This document shows, piece by piece, positions 1 to 9,997 of a DNA stretch of 64,000 nucleotides. The DNA comes from Flavobacteriales bacterium. GTDB taxonomy: Bacteria; Bacteroidota; Bacteroidia; Flavobacteriales; BACL11. Under the pieces are notes generated by a model. That model was given only the letters and a program-made list of their open reading frames with translations. It ran no database searches and was not told the DNA's origin. Made by a program: the position numbers and the translations under genes. Position 1 is the first letter of the stretch. Every line of letters begins with the position of its first letter. The stretch covers positions 1 through 64,000 of the forward strand of contig PAHP01000005.1 of the NCBI GenBank assembly GCA_002705205.1, read 5' to 3'.

Positions 1-123
1 ATTCCATATAAATATCAGGAGTTGCATAATAATCTCCTGAACTAGATACAAGTGAAGGTGTATTGTTCTGCCCAAACCCAATCATAGGTAAGCAAAGTAA
101 TAAAAGGTAAAGTAGTTTTTTCA
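1..123 (-). CDS. N-terminal part of a secreted protein (truncated by window edge)
   Basis: Manual translation from ATG at 123: MKKLLYLLLLCLPMIGFGQNNTPSLVSSSGDYYATPDIYME...; signal peptide almost identical to the neighbouring genes. Confidence 0.7.
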
Positions 124-145
124 TTGTTAATCTATTGTTTTAATT

Positions 146-602
146 TTATCTTGTTGCATTTATTGTAATATCTATTGGAAAAACCATTCCACCTTCAAAA
201 GAGCCTTTTAATTCTAATTCATTTTTTGTTACCATAAATTTAAACACTTCTGATTCGATATATAATGAGTCTCCATTAATATACCAATCATTAGTATCTG
301 CAGGAAATCCATTAATTGTTGTATATAAGTTATTATTGGTAATATGTAAAGAAGCAGGATCACCAAATCCTGGTGGTCCTGAACTAAAGTATAAAGTATC
401 TGAATTGACTATCGCACTTTTTTCAATATAATCTACAAGCCAGACATCCCCTATAAGACCAAAAGTACACGAACCATCATCTTCTTCTGCTTCTGAATTG
501 TAATTTATTGCTATTGGATCAGTACATCCTTCAATAATCTCTTTTTTACAACTAGTAAAAAGCAAAGGCAAGCAAAGTAATATAAGTAGTATTTTTTTGA
601 TT
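146..602 (-). CDS. Small lipoprotein with GCTDP-A-NYN-A--DDGSC motif; canonical ATG absent (ATC at 600-602)
   Basis: The ORF track begins at an internal TTG (571). Reading 5' of it in frame gives IKKILLILLCLPLLFTSCKKEIIEGC, a complete SPII signal peptide aligned with its paralogues, but with ATC where they have ATG. Confidence 0.6.
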
Positions 603-603
603 G

Positions 604-1593
604 TTAATCTATTGTTATTCTTTTCTCTACTGTTCCATCATCGTATAAGTAGAGTAGAGGCTGATTTGTTTGTTTTGCTTCTCTACCTAATAGGTCTGTT
701 ACTTTAATAAGATTTTTATTTTTTGAAAGATTAATATTCTCAATAATAGAGACAGAATTAATACTAATATTTATGTTAACAGAATCACCAACACAACCGC
801 TACTATCAGTTTCTATAATATATAAATCATAATTACCACTATTATTACCCCACTGAACCTGTATGGAGTTTGTGTTCTGACCTGAGATAATAATTCCTCC
901 GCTATTAAGATACCAATTAAATGTTGAACCAATATTTTGGGCTACATTATATGTTTCGATTGACAAATAATTTACTTGCGTATTACCTAGGATGATTGAA
1001 GTATTTGGACTTGTATTAATATTTAGATTAAGTGTATGAAGACTATCACAACTATTAATATTACTATACGTATTAGTATAAGCACCACTATTGGTATATA
1101 CTATTCCATCCCAAGTATAACTATTACAAGAAGAAATAAATGTTGATGTAGAATCTGATTCATTGATAGTTAAGTTAAGTGTTGCAGTACTGTCACAACC
1201 ATTAACATTAGTATATGTAGTATCAGTATAACTCCCACTTGTTGTATAAAGATTTCCATTCCAAGTATAACTATTACAAGAAGAAATGCTGGATGAGCCG
1301 GCTGTACTATTACTAATAAACACATACTCATAAATCTCATCCATCACACCATACCAATCATAACAATGAGTCATCACCCAGCCTGAACTAGTTACATTAA
1401 TATAACCAGAAAATCCAGTGCAGTAATCATCTTGCCACATTAATAAAGCATCGCAACCGCAATAATTAGTACATGTGCCATCATCAATAGTTGCATTTGC
1501 ATTATAATTACAGTATACTGAGTCAGTACATCCCGAAATTTGCCCAAATCCAATAAAGGGTAAGCAAAGTAATATAAGTAGTAGTTTTTTCAT
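604..1593 (-). CDS. Secreted T9SS-type protein with GCTDS-YCNYN-NATIDDGTC motif and two ~45-aa SCNSYTW..GCDS repeats
   Basis: Signal peptide MKKLLLILLCLPFIGFGQ; C-terminus DLLGREAKQTNQPLLYLYDDGTVEKRITID resembles Bacteroidota sorting tails. Confidence 0.75.
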   Translation of the reverse strand: MKKLLLILLCLPFIGFGQISGCTDSVYCNYNANATIDDGTCTNYCGCDALLMWQDDYCTGFSGYINVTSSGWVMTHCYDWYGVMDEIYEYVFISNSTAGSSSISSCNSYTWNGNLYTTSGSYTDTTYTNVNGCDSTATLNLTINESDSTSTFISSCNSYTWDGIVYTNSGAYTNTYSNINSCDSLHTLNLNINTSPNTSIILGNTQVNYLSIETYNVAQNIGSTFNWYLNSGGIIISGQNTNSIQVQWGNNSGNYDLYIIETDSSGCVGDSVNINISINSVSIIENINLSKNKNLIKVTDLLGREAKQTNQPLLYLYDDGTVEKRITID

Positions 1594-2051
1594 CTTATTG
1601 CTTTTATTATAGATTTAAAATCTACAGAAAATCCTGAAAAAAATTTTCCTTCTAATTTTAATTCATTTTTTGAAACGATATACTTAAATACATCTGCACC
1701 AACATACAATGAATCGTTTTCTATAAACCACCCGTGTATAGTATCAATTTGAGTAGTGCTATCAGGCTGAATCTGTCCTAATAAACCAAAATTATCATAA
1801 AATTGCAAGCTTACAGGAGCTGGATATTCCAACGGGGGACCAGAGTAAGTTAAGCTATCATTCAGAAAATATTCAATATTATATACATTCCAAATCCCAC
1901 CAATAACACTAAATAAGCAAGACCCATCATCTTCTTCAGCATCAGAATTATAGTTGACAGCTAAAGATTCGGTGCATCCATCAGTAATCTCTTTTTTACA
2001 ACTAGTAAAAAGCAAAGGCAAGCAAAGTAATATAAGCAGTAGTTTTTTCAT
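1590..2051 (-). CDS. Small lipoprotein, paralogue of 146-602
   Basis: MKKLLLILLCLPLLFTSCKKEITDGCTESLAVNYNSDAEEDDGSC; lipobox FTSC; similar C-terminal half (W..ENDSLYVGADVFKYIVSKNELKLEGKF). Confidence 0.75.
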   Translation of the reverse strand: MKKLLLILLCLPLLFTSCKKEITDGCTESLAVNYNSDAEEDDGSCLFSVIGGIWNVYNIEYFLNDSLTYSGPPLEYPAPVSLQFYDNFGLLGQIQPDSTTQIDTIHGWFIENDSLYVGADVFKYIVSKNELKLEGKFFSGFSVDFKSIIKAIR

Positions 2052-2053
2052 TG

Positions 2054-2506
2054 TTAATCTATTGTTTTAAAATCTGAAATCACAAAATTCATTGAATTTA
2101 CTTTAATTAGTGTCATCCCAGAAACCTCAAAACTATCTCCAGCAATAAAAGTATTTATACCATCTCCATTTGGAGGCATACTCATAACAGATAATTTAGT
2201 TGGAGTATTACACATTAGGGTCCCGTTATCTATGTAAAAGTTTAAAGCGTCATCAACTTTATTATCTAAAGTGAAATTAAAAGTCTTAAACAGAATTTTA
2301 TCTCCAGATTTAACATTTATGGTTGTCATTTCATTTAATGAGACATCTTGTCCTGATTTTGAAGTTAATGCAGGATTTTTTGAAGTCACATTAAAGCTAA
2401 ATACAGCATCTGTAATAGAAACTTGACTTTTATTTTGCTGAGAATTATTTAAACAAGAGCTAAATAGCAAAGGCAAGCAAAGTAATATAAGTAGTAGTTT
2501 TTTCAT
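2054..2506 (-). CDS. Small lipoprotein, same signal cassette but unrelated mature sequence
   Basis: MKKLLLILLCLPLLFSSCLNNSQQNKS..; lipobox FSSC. Confidence 0.7.
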   Translation of the reverse strand: MKKLLLILLCLPLLFSSCLNNSQQNKSQVSITDAVFSFNVTSKNPALTSKSGQDVSLNEMTTINVKSGDKILFKTFNFTLDNKVDDALNFYIDNGTLMCNTPTKLSVMSMPPNGDGINTFIAGDSFEVSGMTLIKVNSMNFVISDFKTID

Positions 2507-2519
2507 ATTCTTAGTTTAT

Positions 2520-2660
2520 TTAGTGTGTCTCTATTTTTATTTGTTCAATATACAAAGTATCCGTGGCAATAATAACCTCCTCCTGATATGATTTTATCTC
2601 TCTAGACTGGCAAGAATAAACTAAAAGTACGATAAGTAATAAGAATAGTAGTTTTTGCAT
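2520..2660 (-). CDS. 46-aa putative micro-lipoprotein (absent from the supplied ORF track)
   Basis: Manual translation: MQKLLFLLLIVLLVYSCQSREIKSYQEEVIIATDTLYIEQIKIETH*; hydrophobic stretch followed by lipobox-like VYSC. Confidence 0.55.
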   Translation of the reverse strand: MQKLLFLLLIVLLVYSCQSREIKSYQEEVIIATDTLYIEQIKIETH

Positions 2661-2683
2661 CATGAATTAAATTCCATATTAAA

Positions 2684-3679
2684 CTAATCAAGCAATTCAA
2701 ATAAATCATCTAAATTAGGAGACAGTATCATCTCAATTCTTCTATTCACTCCTCTGCCTTCTTGTGTTTTATTAGTTGCTATTGGAAGGAACTCAGCTCT
2801 TCCTGCTGCAGTTAATTGTAACGGATCTAACAAAGGATTTTGCAATAATACTTTTACAACATTAGTAGCACGCATCACACTTAAATCCCAATTATCTTTT
2901 ACTAAACCTCTTCCGCTTAATGGAATACTATCAGTATGCCCCTCAACCAGAATCTCTAGCTTTTTTTGACTTGCCAATGCGTCTGCTAATTTTCTTAATG
3001 CATTAATCCCCCCGATATTTACTTCATATTTTCCAGAAGCAAAAAGCAAGTCCTCTTCTAATGAAATATATACTTTGCCATTTTTCTGCACAACTGTAAG
3101 GCCTTCTCCCTCCAAGCCAATTAATGCCTTAGAAATTGATCTTTTTAATGCTGTTACTAAACTATCCTTATTATTAATAATAGACTCTAATTCAGTAACT
3201 CGAATTGATCTTGCATCTAGCTCTTCTTGAGCTAACTTCAATTCCTCTTCTTTTGAACCCAAGGATGCTGATAATTTATTTAGTTCATCCTCTTTCATAA
3301 AGAGTTCTGTTTGTGCCTGTTCTAATTGTTCAAGTAATTTTTTTGTTTCTTTAGCTTTGTCAGCCATATAACGGCTATTTTTTGAGGCAAGCAAATCATA
3401 AGCTTCACTTAATTCATCATATTTATTCTGTAAAGCAATTAACGCTCCTCCATTTTGAATCGAGTCATTTTTTAAATCAAAAATCTTTTTTTCTATTGCT
3501 TTAATAGTTCCTTCAAGTTCCTCAATTTCAGTTTGTAATTTTAGAGCTTTCCGCTCTTGATCATATAGAGCAGATTGTGTTGTCTCATGCTCTAAAATCA
3601 AAGCATTGTGCAATTTAGGAGTTACACAGGAAGTTAGTAAAAATAAGATCCCACAAAAAAGTAAAATTAATTTTTGCAT
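2684..3679 (-). CDS. OmpA family lipoprotein with coiled-coil and C-terminal peptidoglycan-binding domain
   Basis: Lipobox LTSC; long coiled coil; C-terminal LEILVEGHTDSIPL...NWDLSVMRATNVVKVLL...GRAEFLPIATNKTQEGRGVNRRIEMIL. Confidence 0.9.
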   Translation of the reverse strand: MQKLILLFCGILFLLTSCVTPKLHNALILEHETTQSALYDQERKALKLQTEIEELEGTIKAIEKKIFDLKNDSIQNGGALIALQNKYDELSEAYDLLASKNSRYMADKAKETKKLLEQLEQAQTELFMKEDELNKLSASLGSKEEELKLAQEELDARSIRVTELESIINNKDSLVTALKRSISKALIGLEGEGLTVVQKNGKVYISLEEDLLFASGKYEVNIGGINALRKLADALASQKKLEILVEGHTDSIPLSGRGLVKDNWDLSVMRATNVVKVLLQNPLLDPLQLTAAGRAEFLPIATNKTQEGRGVNRRIEMILSPNLDDLFELLD

Positions 3680-3957
3680 AGTATTTATATTTTATCTAAT
3701 ATCAAAACTACAAAGTATGGCACAGGATTATACATAAGTCTTTATTACTTTTCAACAGCAAAACATTAATTCTAATTAAAGCAACTCAATTAATATAGGG
3801 CTTTAAAATTGTACTTTAATTTAGTTCTGATCCTCAAAATATACTACTAATAACAAGATTTAGCAATAAGATTTTACTAAAAAATCTGTTTTCTATGCCT
3901 ATTGTTTGTAAGATTAGTATTTTTATGACTTAAAATAATGACTAATATTTTAACAAT

Positions 3958-4554
3958 ATGAAGAAATATATAAATTACTTTTTACAAGGACTATTATATA
4001 TAGTTCCTATAGCGGTAACAGGGGCTGTTGTAGTGTGGGCTTTTAATAAGATTGATCAAATTATCCCCAGCCTATTAGACAGATTAGGTGTTGACTTACA
4101 TATTCCTGGGCTAGGATTAATTATCATGATTGTTTTAATAACAATAATTGGTTTCGCTGGCTCAACAATTATTAAAAGTCCTATAAATTCTTTTTTTCAG
4201 AATTTACTAAAAAAAGCACCATTATTGCAAACTATTTACTCATCTGTAAAAGATTTAATGAATACTTTTGTTGGCAATAAAAAAGGATTTGATCAAGCTG
4301 TTTTTGTAAAAATATTTGACAATTCTACTATAGAAAGAATTGGGTTTATTACTAACAAAGATCTCGCTTCTTTAAATATTAATGAAAATAGAGTTTTGGT
4401 ATACATCCCTCATTCATATAATTTTTCAGGCAATTTATTTGTAGTGGAAAAAAAGTATATTACACCAATTAATGCCCCTTCAAGTGAGATAATGAAATTA
4501 ATTGTTTCAGGAGGTGTTGCTGAATTTAATACCCCCTCTGAAAAAACTAAATAA
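3958..4554 (+). CDS. DUF502 family membrane protein
   Basis: FLQGLLYIVPIAVTGAVVVWAFNKID...PGLGLIIMIVLITIIGF pattern typical of DUF502. Confidence 0.8.
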   Translation: MKKYINYFLQGLLYIVPIAVTGAVVVWAFNKIDQIIPSLLDRLGVDLHIPGLGLIIMIVLITIIGFAGSTIIKSPINSFFQNLLKKAPLLQTIYSSVKDLMNTFVGNKKGFDQAVFVKIFDNSTIERIGFITNKDLASLNINENRVLVYIPHSYNFSGNLFVVEKKYITPINAPSSEIMKLIVSGGVAEFNTPSEKTK

Positions 4555-4555
4555 A

Positions 4556-7500
4556 ATGAGAAAATTATTTTACTTACTCATCTCGATATGTGTCATTCTA
4601 GAAGTCTCTGCTCAAAATACTGGTGACACTATTATTGTACAAACTTTCGTTCATGATGCTTGGACTGATGGAAATGGAAACACTACAATATCACTGTCTG
4701 CGCCAAGAGATACTATCGGTTATTTTCCTAATAATCCTAGTTTAACATTTGAGAAAATAATTATGCGTTACAACATGAGGTGTAAAGATAATGTTAACAC
4801 TAACCCAGGAGGGACCTCAAGAATTGGTTGTGGAGCATATGACTATAGTTGCCAAACATATGTACATGACTCTACTCGAATAGATTCTGTGCTGAATTTT
4901 ACTCCAGATCACATAATCTCAAATTTCTCAGGAAACACATATAATTATTCTAATAATCCCGTTTACAACTATTATCATTATCTCTTTAATTATATCCAAT
5001 ATAATACAGTAATTGATTCTATTATTCAGGAAGATTCTATTATCCTTGGAACTGGAAATATTAACTCAGATATTGTTATAAACTGTAATGAACTAGCAGG
5101 CAAATCTCAATTTTTATATTTAGCAGATGAATTGAATGCTCTGTCATTAAATGATACTATAATAAATGGCATATCTATATATAGTAGTGGGAATAATCCG
5201 CAAGAAGTAAATTTCTTAAAGGTAAAGCTAAAGCTTACAAGCGACTCTATTATGGATCCTTCTAATCCACATGCTAATGGGTTTACAGAGGTTTATCATT
5301 CAAATACTATATTAAATTCTGGAATGAATAGATTGCAGTTTAATGATCCTTTTACATGGGATTCTGTCTCAAATATCATTGTAGAATTTTCTTTTACAGA
5401 TTCATTAAATACAAGTACTCCTTTAGTTTTAGGAGAAAATATTGCTGATAGTATGGGAATGTATACAAATGACGCTTCTTATATTCAAGTATATGGCAAT
5501 GAACATATAGATTTAGCTAGCTCATCATTAGCATTAATTAATGATGAAATTACGATATCATTCTGGGCAAATGGAGACGAAAATATTTTACCTGTTAATA
5601 CTTCTTTATTTGAAGCGTTAGATAATACTGGAGCTAGAACTGTAAACCTTCATTTTCCATGGAGTAATGGGAGAATCTATTGGGATTGTGGGAATAATTC
5701 TAGTTCTTATGATAGAATAGATAAAGCAGCTAGTATATCAGAGTATGCAGGAGCATGGAGCCATTGGACTTTTACAAAAAATACAGGCACAGGAAGTATG
5801 AAGATTTATCATAATGGTGTGCTATGGCATAGTGGAACAGGAAAAACAATGCCTATAAATATTGATAGTTTTAAATTAATGTCTAATGGAGCCGGCAATA
5901 ATAATTTTTGGAATGGGAAGCTTAAAGAATTAAGAATCTTTAATAAAGAAATATCTGACACAACAATTCAAAATTGGATACATAAAAGACTAAATTCAAA
6001 TCATCCAAATTACACGAACTTACTAGCCTATTACCCTTTTGATGAGGGGTCTGGGAATGTTGCAAATGATAATTCTTCTTATGCGCTACAAGCAAATTTT
6101 AATGGAAATGTAAAGTGGCGTACTAATGGTGAAGAAATTCCAACATTCTTTGCTTCAACATCATTTAGGCCAAACGTATCATTCTATCAAGGAGTATATA
6201 TAGACTCGACAATATCTGACACAATTATACACTTATTTATAGATTCATTATTTGCTACTCCTAATGTGGTAACATTAAGAGATGTCTTTGCAAATTATGG
6301 GACAATGCTACATGATAGCATTGGAATAGTGTATATAGATACCTTAGGATGGGAGGCGCTAAGTTATACATATAGTTATGACGCAAATGGAGTAACTATA
6401 ACCACTACCCCTACAAATATTGACAGTACAATTAATATTTCTGAATTAACATATTATACACGTTATCCTATGGCTTTCCAAATCATGTCATTTGTAACTC
6501 CATACGGAATGGGATTAAATTTTGGCGCTAATGGAGAAACCTGGGATTTTGACGTAACTGATTATTCCCCTATATTAAAAGGTAATAAACGAATTACAAT
6601 GAGTGGAGGAGGGCAATGGCAAGAAGATATAGATATTAAATTTCTATTTATTGTAGGTACTCCCCCAAGAGATGTATTAGAAATGCAGCAAATATGGAGA
6701 CCACAATATAAAGGATATGGGACAATTATGGATGATCGTGCATTTGAGCCAAGAGATGTGTTAATGCATCCAAATGCAACTGCTTATAATCTAAAAACCA
6801 CAATAACAGGGCATGGTCAAGAAGGCGAATTTATTCCTCAAAACCATACAATGAATATTGATGGCGGGTCAATTGATTATACCTGGCAAGTTTGGACTGA
6901 ATGTGCTGAAAATCCAATCTTTCCACAAGGAGGAACATGGATTTATGATAGAGCTGGATGGTGCCCTGGACAAGCCTCTGATATATTCAAATCAGATATC
7001 ACTTCATTAGTTAATCCAGGACAAATACACAACATCGATTATGGAATTGTTAATGCTACTGGCAGCTCCAATTATTGGGTAAGCTCACAGCTTGTTAGTT
7101 ATGATGAAGCAAATTTTACATTAGATGCTGCGATAATTGATATTTTATCTCCTACTAATAAAGTAAATTATCAGAAAAAAAATCCTATTTGCTCTAAACC
7201 AGAAATTATTATTCAAAATACGGGAAGCACTGCTATAACATCATTAACTATTGAATATTGGATTAATAATGCTGCTTCTAAAGAATCATTTACTTGGACA
7301 GGAAGTCTTGCTTTCTTAGAAAAGACTACTATAACATTGCCAGATCCAAATTCATTATGGGATAATATGAGTATTTCTAATAATTCATTTCATGTTGAAA
7401 TAATAACTGGTAATGGGGTTACAGATCAGTATATTCATAATAATAAGATGAGTTCAACTTTTGACCCTACACCTATTTACCCTAATACTTTTGTGTTATG

Positions 7501-8074
7501 GTTTACAACTAATAATGGCATAATACCTGGAACCCCTCAGATTTCAGAATCATCATGGGAATTCTTTGATAATGACGGAAATTCAATATATGCAAGTGGC
7601 GATCTAATCGCAAACACACAGTATAGAGATACCTTAACATTTAATGATGGGTGTTATAGCTTGAAAGTAACAGATACTGATGATGATGGATTAGATTTTT
7701 GGGCAAACAATGACGGTGGTGGAATGGCTCGATTCCGTGAACTTGGCGCAAGTTGGCTAAAAGTATTTGAATTAGATTTTGGAAGATTCATTCATCATGA
7801 ATTTAGAGCTGAAAATATCTCATCAACCACGGACATAAGAAATAAAACTATTAATATCTACCCAAATCCTGCGACTAATGAAATTACAGTAATTGGCAAT
7901 TTAGCAACATCATCCAAGATTATTTTAACTGATAATATTGGGAAAATTGTAAGTATCACTAATGTTGAAAATAATAGAAATACGCATAAAATTGATATTA
8001 GTAATTTATCAAAAGGCATCTATTTCATCTCGCTTGATAATCATAATATAATCAAAAAAGTAGTAAAACAATAA
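4556..8074 (+). CDS. Peptide-N-glycosidase F-like protein with inserted LamG/ConA-like domain and T9SS C-terminal domain
   Basis: ATG at 4556 directly after the DUF502 stop gives signal peptide MRKLFYLLISICVILEVSAQ. PNGase F-like blocks: GCGAYDYSCQTYVHDST and TGHGQEGEF...CAENPIFPQGGTWIYDRAGWCPG. LamG-like central block; C-terminal NIYPNPATNEITV...LSKGIYFISL. Confidence 0.82.
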   Translation: MRKLFYLLISICVILEVSAQNTGDTIIVQTFVHDAWTDGNGNTTISLSAPRDTIGYFPNNPSLTFEKIIMRYNMRCKDNVNTNPGGTSRIGCGAYDYSCQTYVHDSTRIDSVLNFTPDHIISNFSGNTYNYSNNPVYNYYHYLFNYIQYNTVIDSIIQEDSIILGTGNINSDIVINCNELAGKSQFLYLADELNALSLNDTIINGISIYSSGNNPQEVNFLKVKLKLTSDSIMDPSNPHANGFTEVYHSNTILNSGMNRLQFNDPFTWDSVSNIIVEFSFTDSLNTSTPLVLGENIADSMGMYTNDASYIQVYGNEHIDLASSSLALINDEITISFWANGDENILPVNTSLFEALDNTGARTVNLHFPWSNGRIYWDCGNNSSSYDRIDKAASISEYAGAWSHWTFTKNTGTGSMKIYHNGVLWHSGTGKTMPINIDSFKLMSNGAGNNNFWNGKLKELRIFNKEISDTTIQNWIHKRLNSNHPNYTNLLAYYPFDEGSGNVANDNSSYALQANFNGNVKWRTNGEEIPTFFASTSFRPNVSFYQGVYIDSTISDTIIHLFIDSLFATPNVVTLRDVFANYGTMLHDSIGIVYIDTLGWEALSYTYSYDANGVTITTTPTNIDSTINISELTYYTRYPMAFQIMSFVTPYGMGLNFGANGETWDFDVTDYSPILKGNKRITMSGGGQWQEDIDIKFLFIVGTPPRDVLEMQQIWRPQYKGYGTIMDDRAFEPRDVLMHPNATAYNLKTTITGHGQEGEFIPQNHTMNIDGGSIDYTWQVWTECAENPIFPQGGTWIYDRAGWCPGQASDIFKSDITSLVNPGQIHNIDYGIVNATGSSNYWVSSQLVSYDEANFTLDAAIIDILSPTNKVNYQKKNPICSKPEIIIQNTGSTAITSLTIEYWINNAASKESFTWTGSLAFLEKTTITLPDPNSLWDNMSISNNSFHVEIITGNGVTDQYIHNNKMSSTFDPTPIYPNTFVLWFTTNNGIIPGTPQISESSWEFFDNDGNSIYASGDLIANTQYRDTLTFNDGCYSLKVTDTDDDGLDFWANNDGGGMARFRELGASWLKVFELDFGRFIHHEFRAENISSTTDIRNKTINIYPNPATNEITVIGNLATSSKIILTDNIGKIVSITNVENNRNTHKIDISNLSKGIYFISLDNHNIIKKVVKQ

Positions 8075-9997
8075 ATGAAGTATTGCAATTCTTTAACTCA
8101 ATATTCACGATTTAAAACACGAGAAGTAAAAGTGGGAATTATAGGAATTGGAGGTGATAATCCTATTCGTATTCAATCCATGACAACGACAAATACTATG
8201 GACACCTTAGCTACTGTTGAAGAGTCAATAAGAATGATTAAGGCAGGATGTGAATTAGTCCGTATCACGGCTCCTAGCAGAAAGGAAGCTGAGAATCTGA
8301 AGAACATTAAAAAGGAACTTCGAAAAAGAGGCTATCAAACACCTATTATTGCTGATATACATTATACTCCAAATGCAGCAGAAATTGCTGCTACTATTAT
8401 TGAAAAGGTTAGAATCAATCCTGGAAACTATGCGGATAAGAAAAAGTTTGAAGAGATTGAATATACTGATGAAACTTATAATAAAGAACTAGATCGAATT
8501 AAAGAAAAATTCACGCCTCTTGTAAAAATTTGCAAAAAGCACGGTACTGCTATGAGAATTGGGACAAATCATGGATCTTTATCTGATAGGATCTTGAGTA
8601 GATATGGAGATACTCCAAAAGGAATGGTAGAATCTGCAATGGAATTCTTGCGTATTTGCCGTAATGAGAACTATCATAATATTATTCTTTCAATGAAAGC
8701 ATCGAATACCAGAGTCATGGTACAAGCCTACAGAATGTTAGTGGCAGAAATGATAGCAGAAAATATGGATTATCCTCTTCATTTGGGAGTAACAGAGGCA
8801 GGAGAAGGAGAAGATGGAAGAATAAAATCAGCAGTGGGTATTGGCGCACTATTAGCAGACGGAATAGGAGACACCATTAGAGTTTCATTAACTGAAGCTC
8901 CAGAATTTGAAATTCCAGTTGCTCAAAAATTACTTCATAATTTTAAAGAAATTGAAGGCCATCAAAAAATAGAAAAAATTACTAAAAACCCTCTGTATTC
9001 TTTTACTTATAAGAGGAGAAAAACAAATGAAGTGCTAAATATTGGCGGCAAAAATACCCCAATAGTAATAGCAGATTTTTGTTTGAAAAAGAAAATTACT
9101 CCAGCATCTTTTTTTGCATTAGGATATAATTATTCGGTCCCATTAGATAAATGGCATATCTCAGAAATGGCCGCCGATTATGTTTTTGTAGGGAACCATA
9201 ATATAGACTTTGAAGTTCCAGGGACTTTAGGTGTTATTTATAATTTTAAGAAGTGGAAAGAATATAAAAAAGGATATCCATTGTTAACGATAAACGACTA
9301 TTTGGATGAATCTGCAATTTCAGATAAACTTAATATTGTATACAGCTGTTTGGAAGACTTAAGTGAAGAGCTTTTTGCAAAACTAAAGACGGATAATACA
9401 GCTGTATTGATGATAGATACCTACAACCAAAATGGTGTTGCAGAACAAAGAAAACTATTTACTGATCTAATGAATAACAATATTAAAACGCCTGTAATAA
9501 TTGGAAGGGCTTATTGTGATTTTTTAGAAGAACAATTACAACTTTCTGCTAGCTCTGATTTTGGGACTTTACTTTTAGATGGATTAGGAGATGGAATATT
9601 TATTGCTGCAGAAAATTGTGGTTCAGATCAATCTATAAACTCATTGGCATTTGGGATACTACAAGCCAGCAGAACTAGAATTTCTAAAACAGAGTATATC
9701 TCTTGTCCTTCGTGTGGAAGAACTCTTTTTGACCTGCAAGAAACCACTGCAAAAATCCGAAAAGAAACTGATCATTTAAAAGGTGTAAAAATAGGAATAA
9801 TGGGCTGTATTGTAAATGGACCAGGAGAAATGGCAGATGCTGATTATGGATATGTTGGTACTGGTAAAGGGAAAATTACCCTTTATAAAGAGCAAACAGT
9901 TGTAGAAAAAAATATACAAGAAGACAAGGCTGTTACTGCATTAATTAACCTTATAAAAAAACATGGAGATTGGGTTGAAAAAACTAATCTACCTTGA
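8075..9997 (+). CDS. ispG: (E)-4-hydroxy-3-methylbut-2-enyl-diphosphate synthase, long form
   Basis: N-terminal [30 protein letters not shown]-terminal [13 protein letters not shown] and [22 protein letters not shown] Fe-S domain; ~640 aa with central insertion. Confidence 0.95.
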   Translation: MKYCNSLTQYSRFKTREVKVGIIGIGGDNPIRIQSMTTTNTMDTLATVEESIRMIKAGCELVRITAPSRKEAENLKNIKKELRKRGYQTPIIADIHYTPNAAEIAATIIEKVRINPGNYADKKKFEEIEYTDETYNKELDRIKEKFTPLVKICKKHGTAMRIGTNHGSLSDRILSRYGDTPKGMVESAMEFLRICRNENYHNIILSMKASNTRVMVQAYRMLVAEMIAENMDYPLHLGVTEAGEGEDGRIKSAVGIGALLADGIGDTIRVSLTEAPEFEIPVAQKLLHNFKEIEGHQKIEKITKNPLYSFTYKRRKTNEVLNIGGKNTPIVIADFCLKKKITPASFFALGYNYSVPLDKWHISEMAADYVFVGNHNIDFEVPGTLGVIYNFKKWKEYKKGYPLLTINDYLDESAISDKLNIVYSCLEDLSEELFAKLKTDNTAVLMIDTYNQNGVAEQRKLFTDLMNNNIKTPVIIGRAYCDFLEEQLQLSASSDFGTLLLDGLGDGIFIAAENCGSDQSINSLAFGILQASRTRISKTEYISCPSCGRTLFDLQETTAKIRKETDHLKGVKIGIMGCIVNGPGEMADADYGYVGTGKGKITLYKEQTVVEKNIQEDKAVTALINLIKKHGDWVEKTNLP

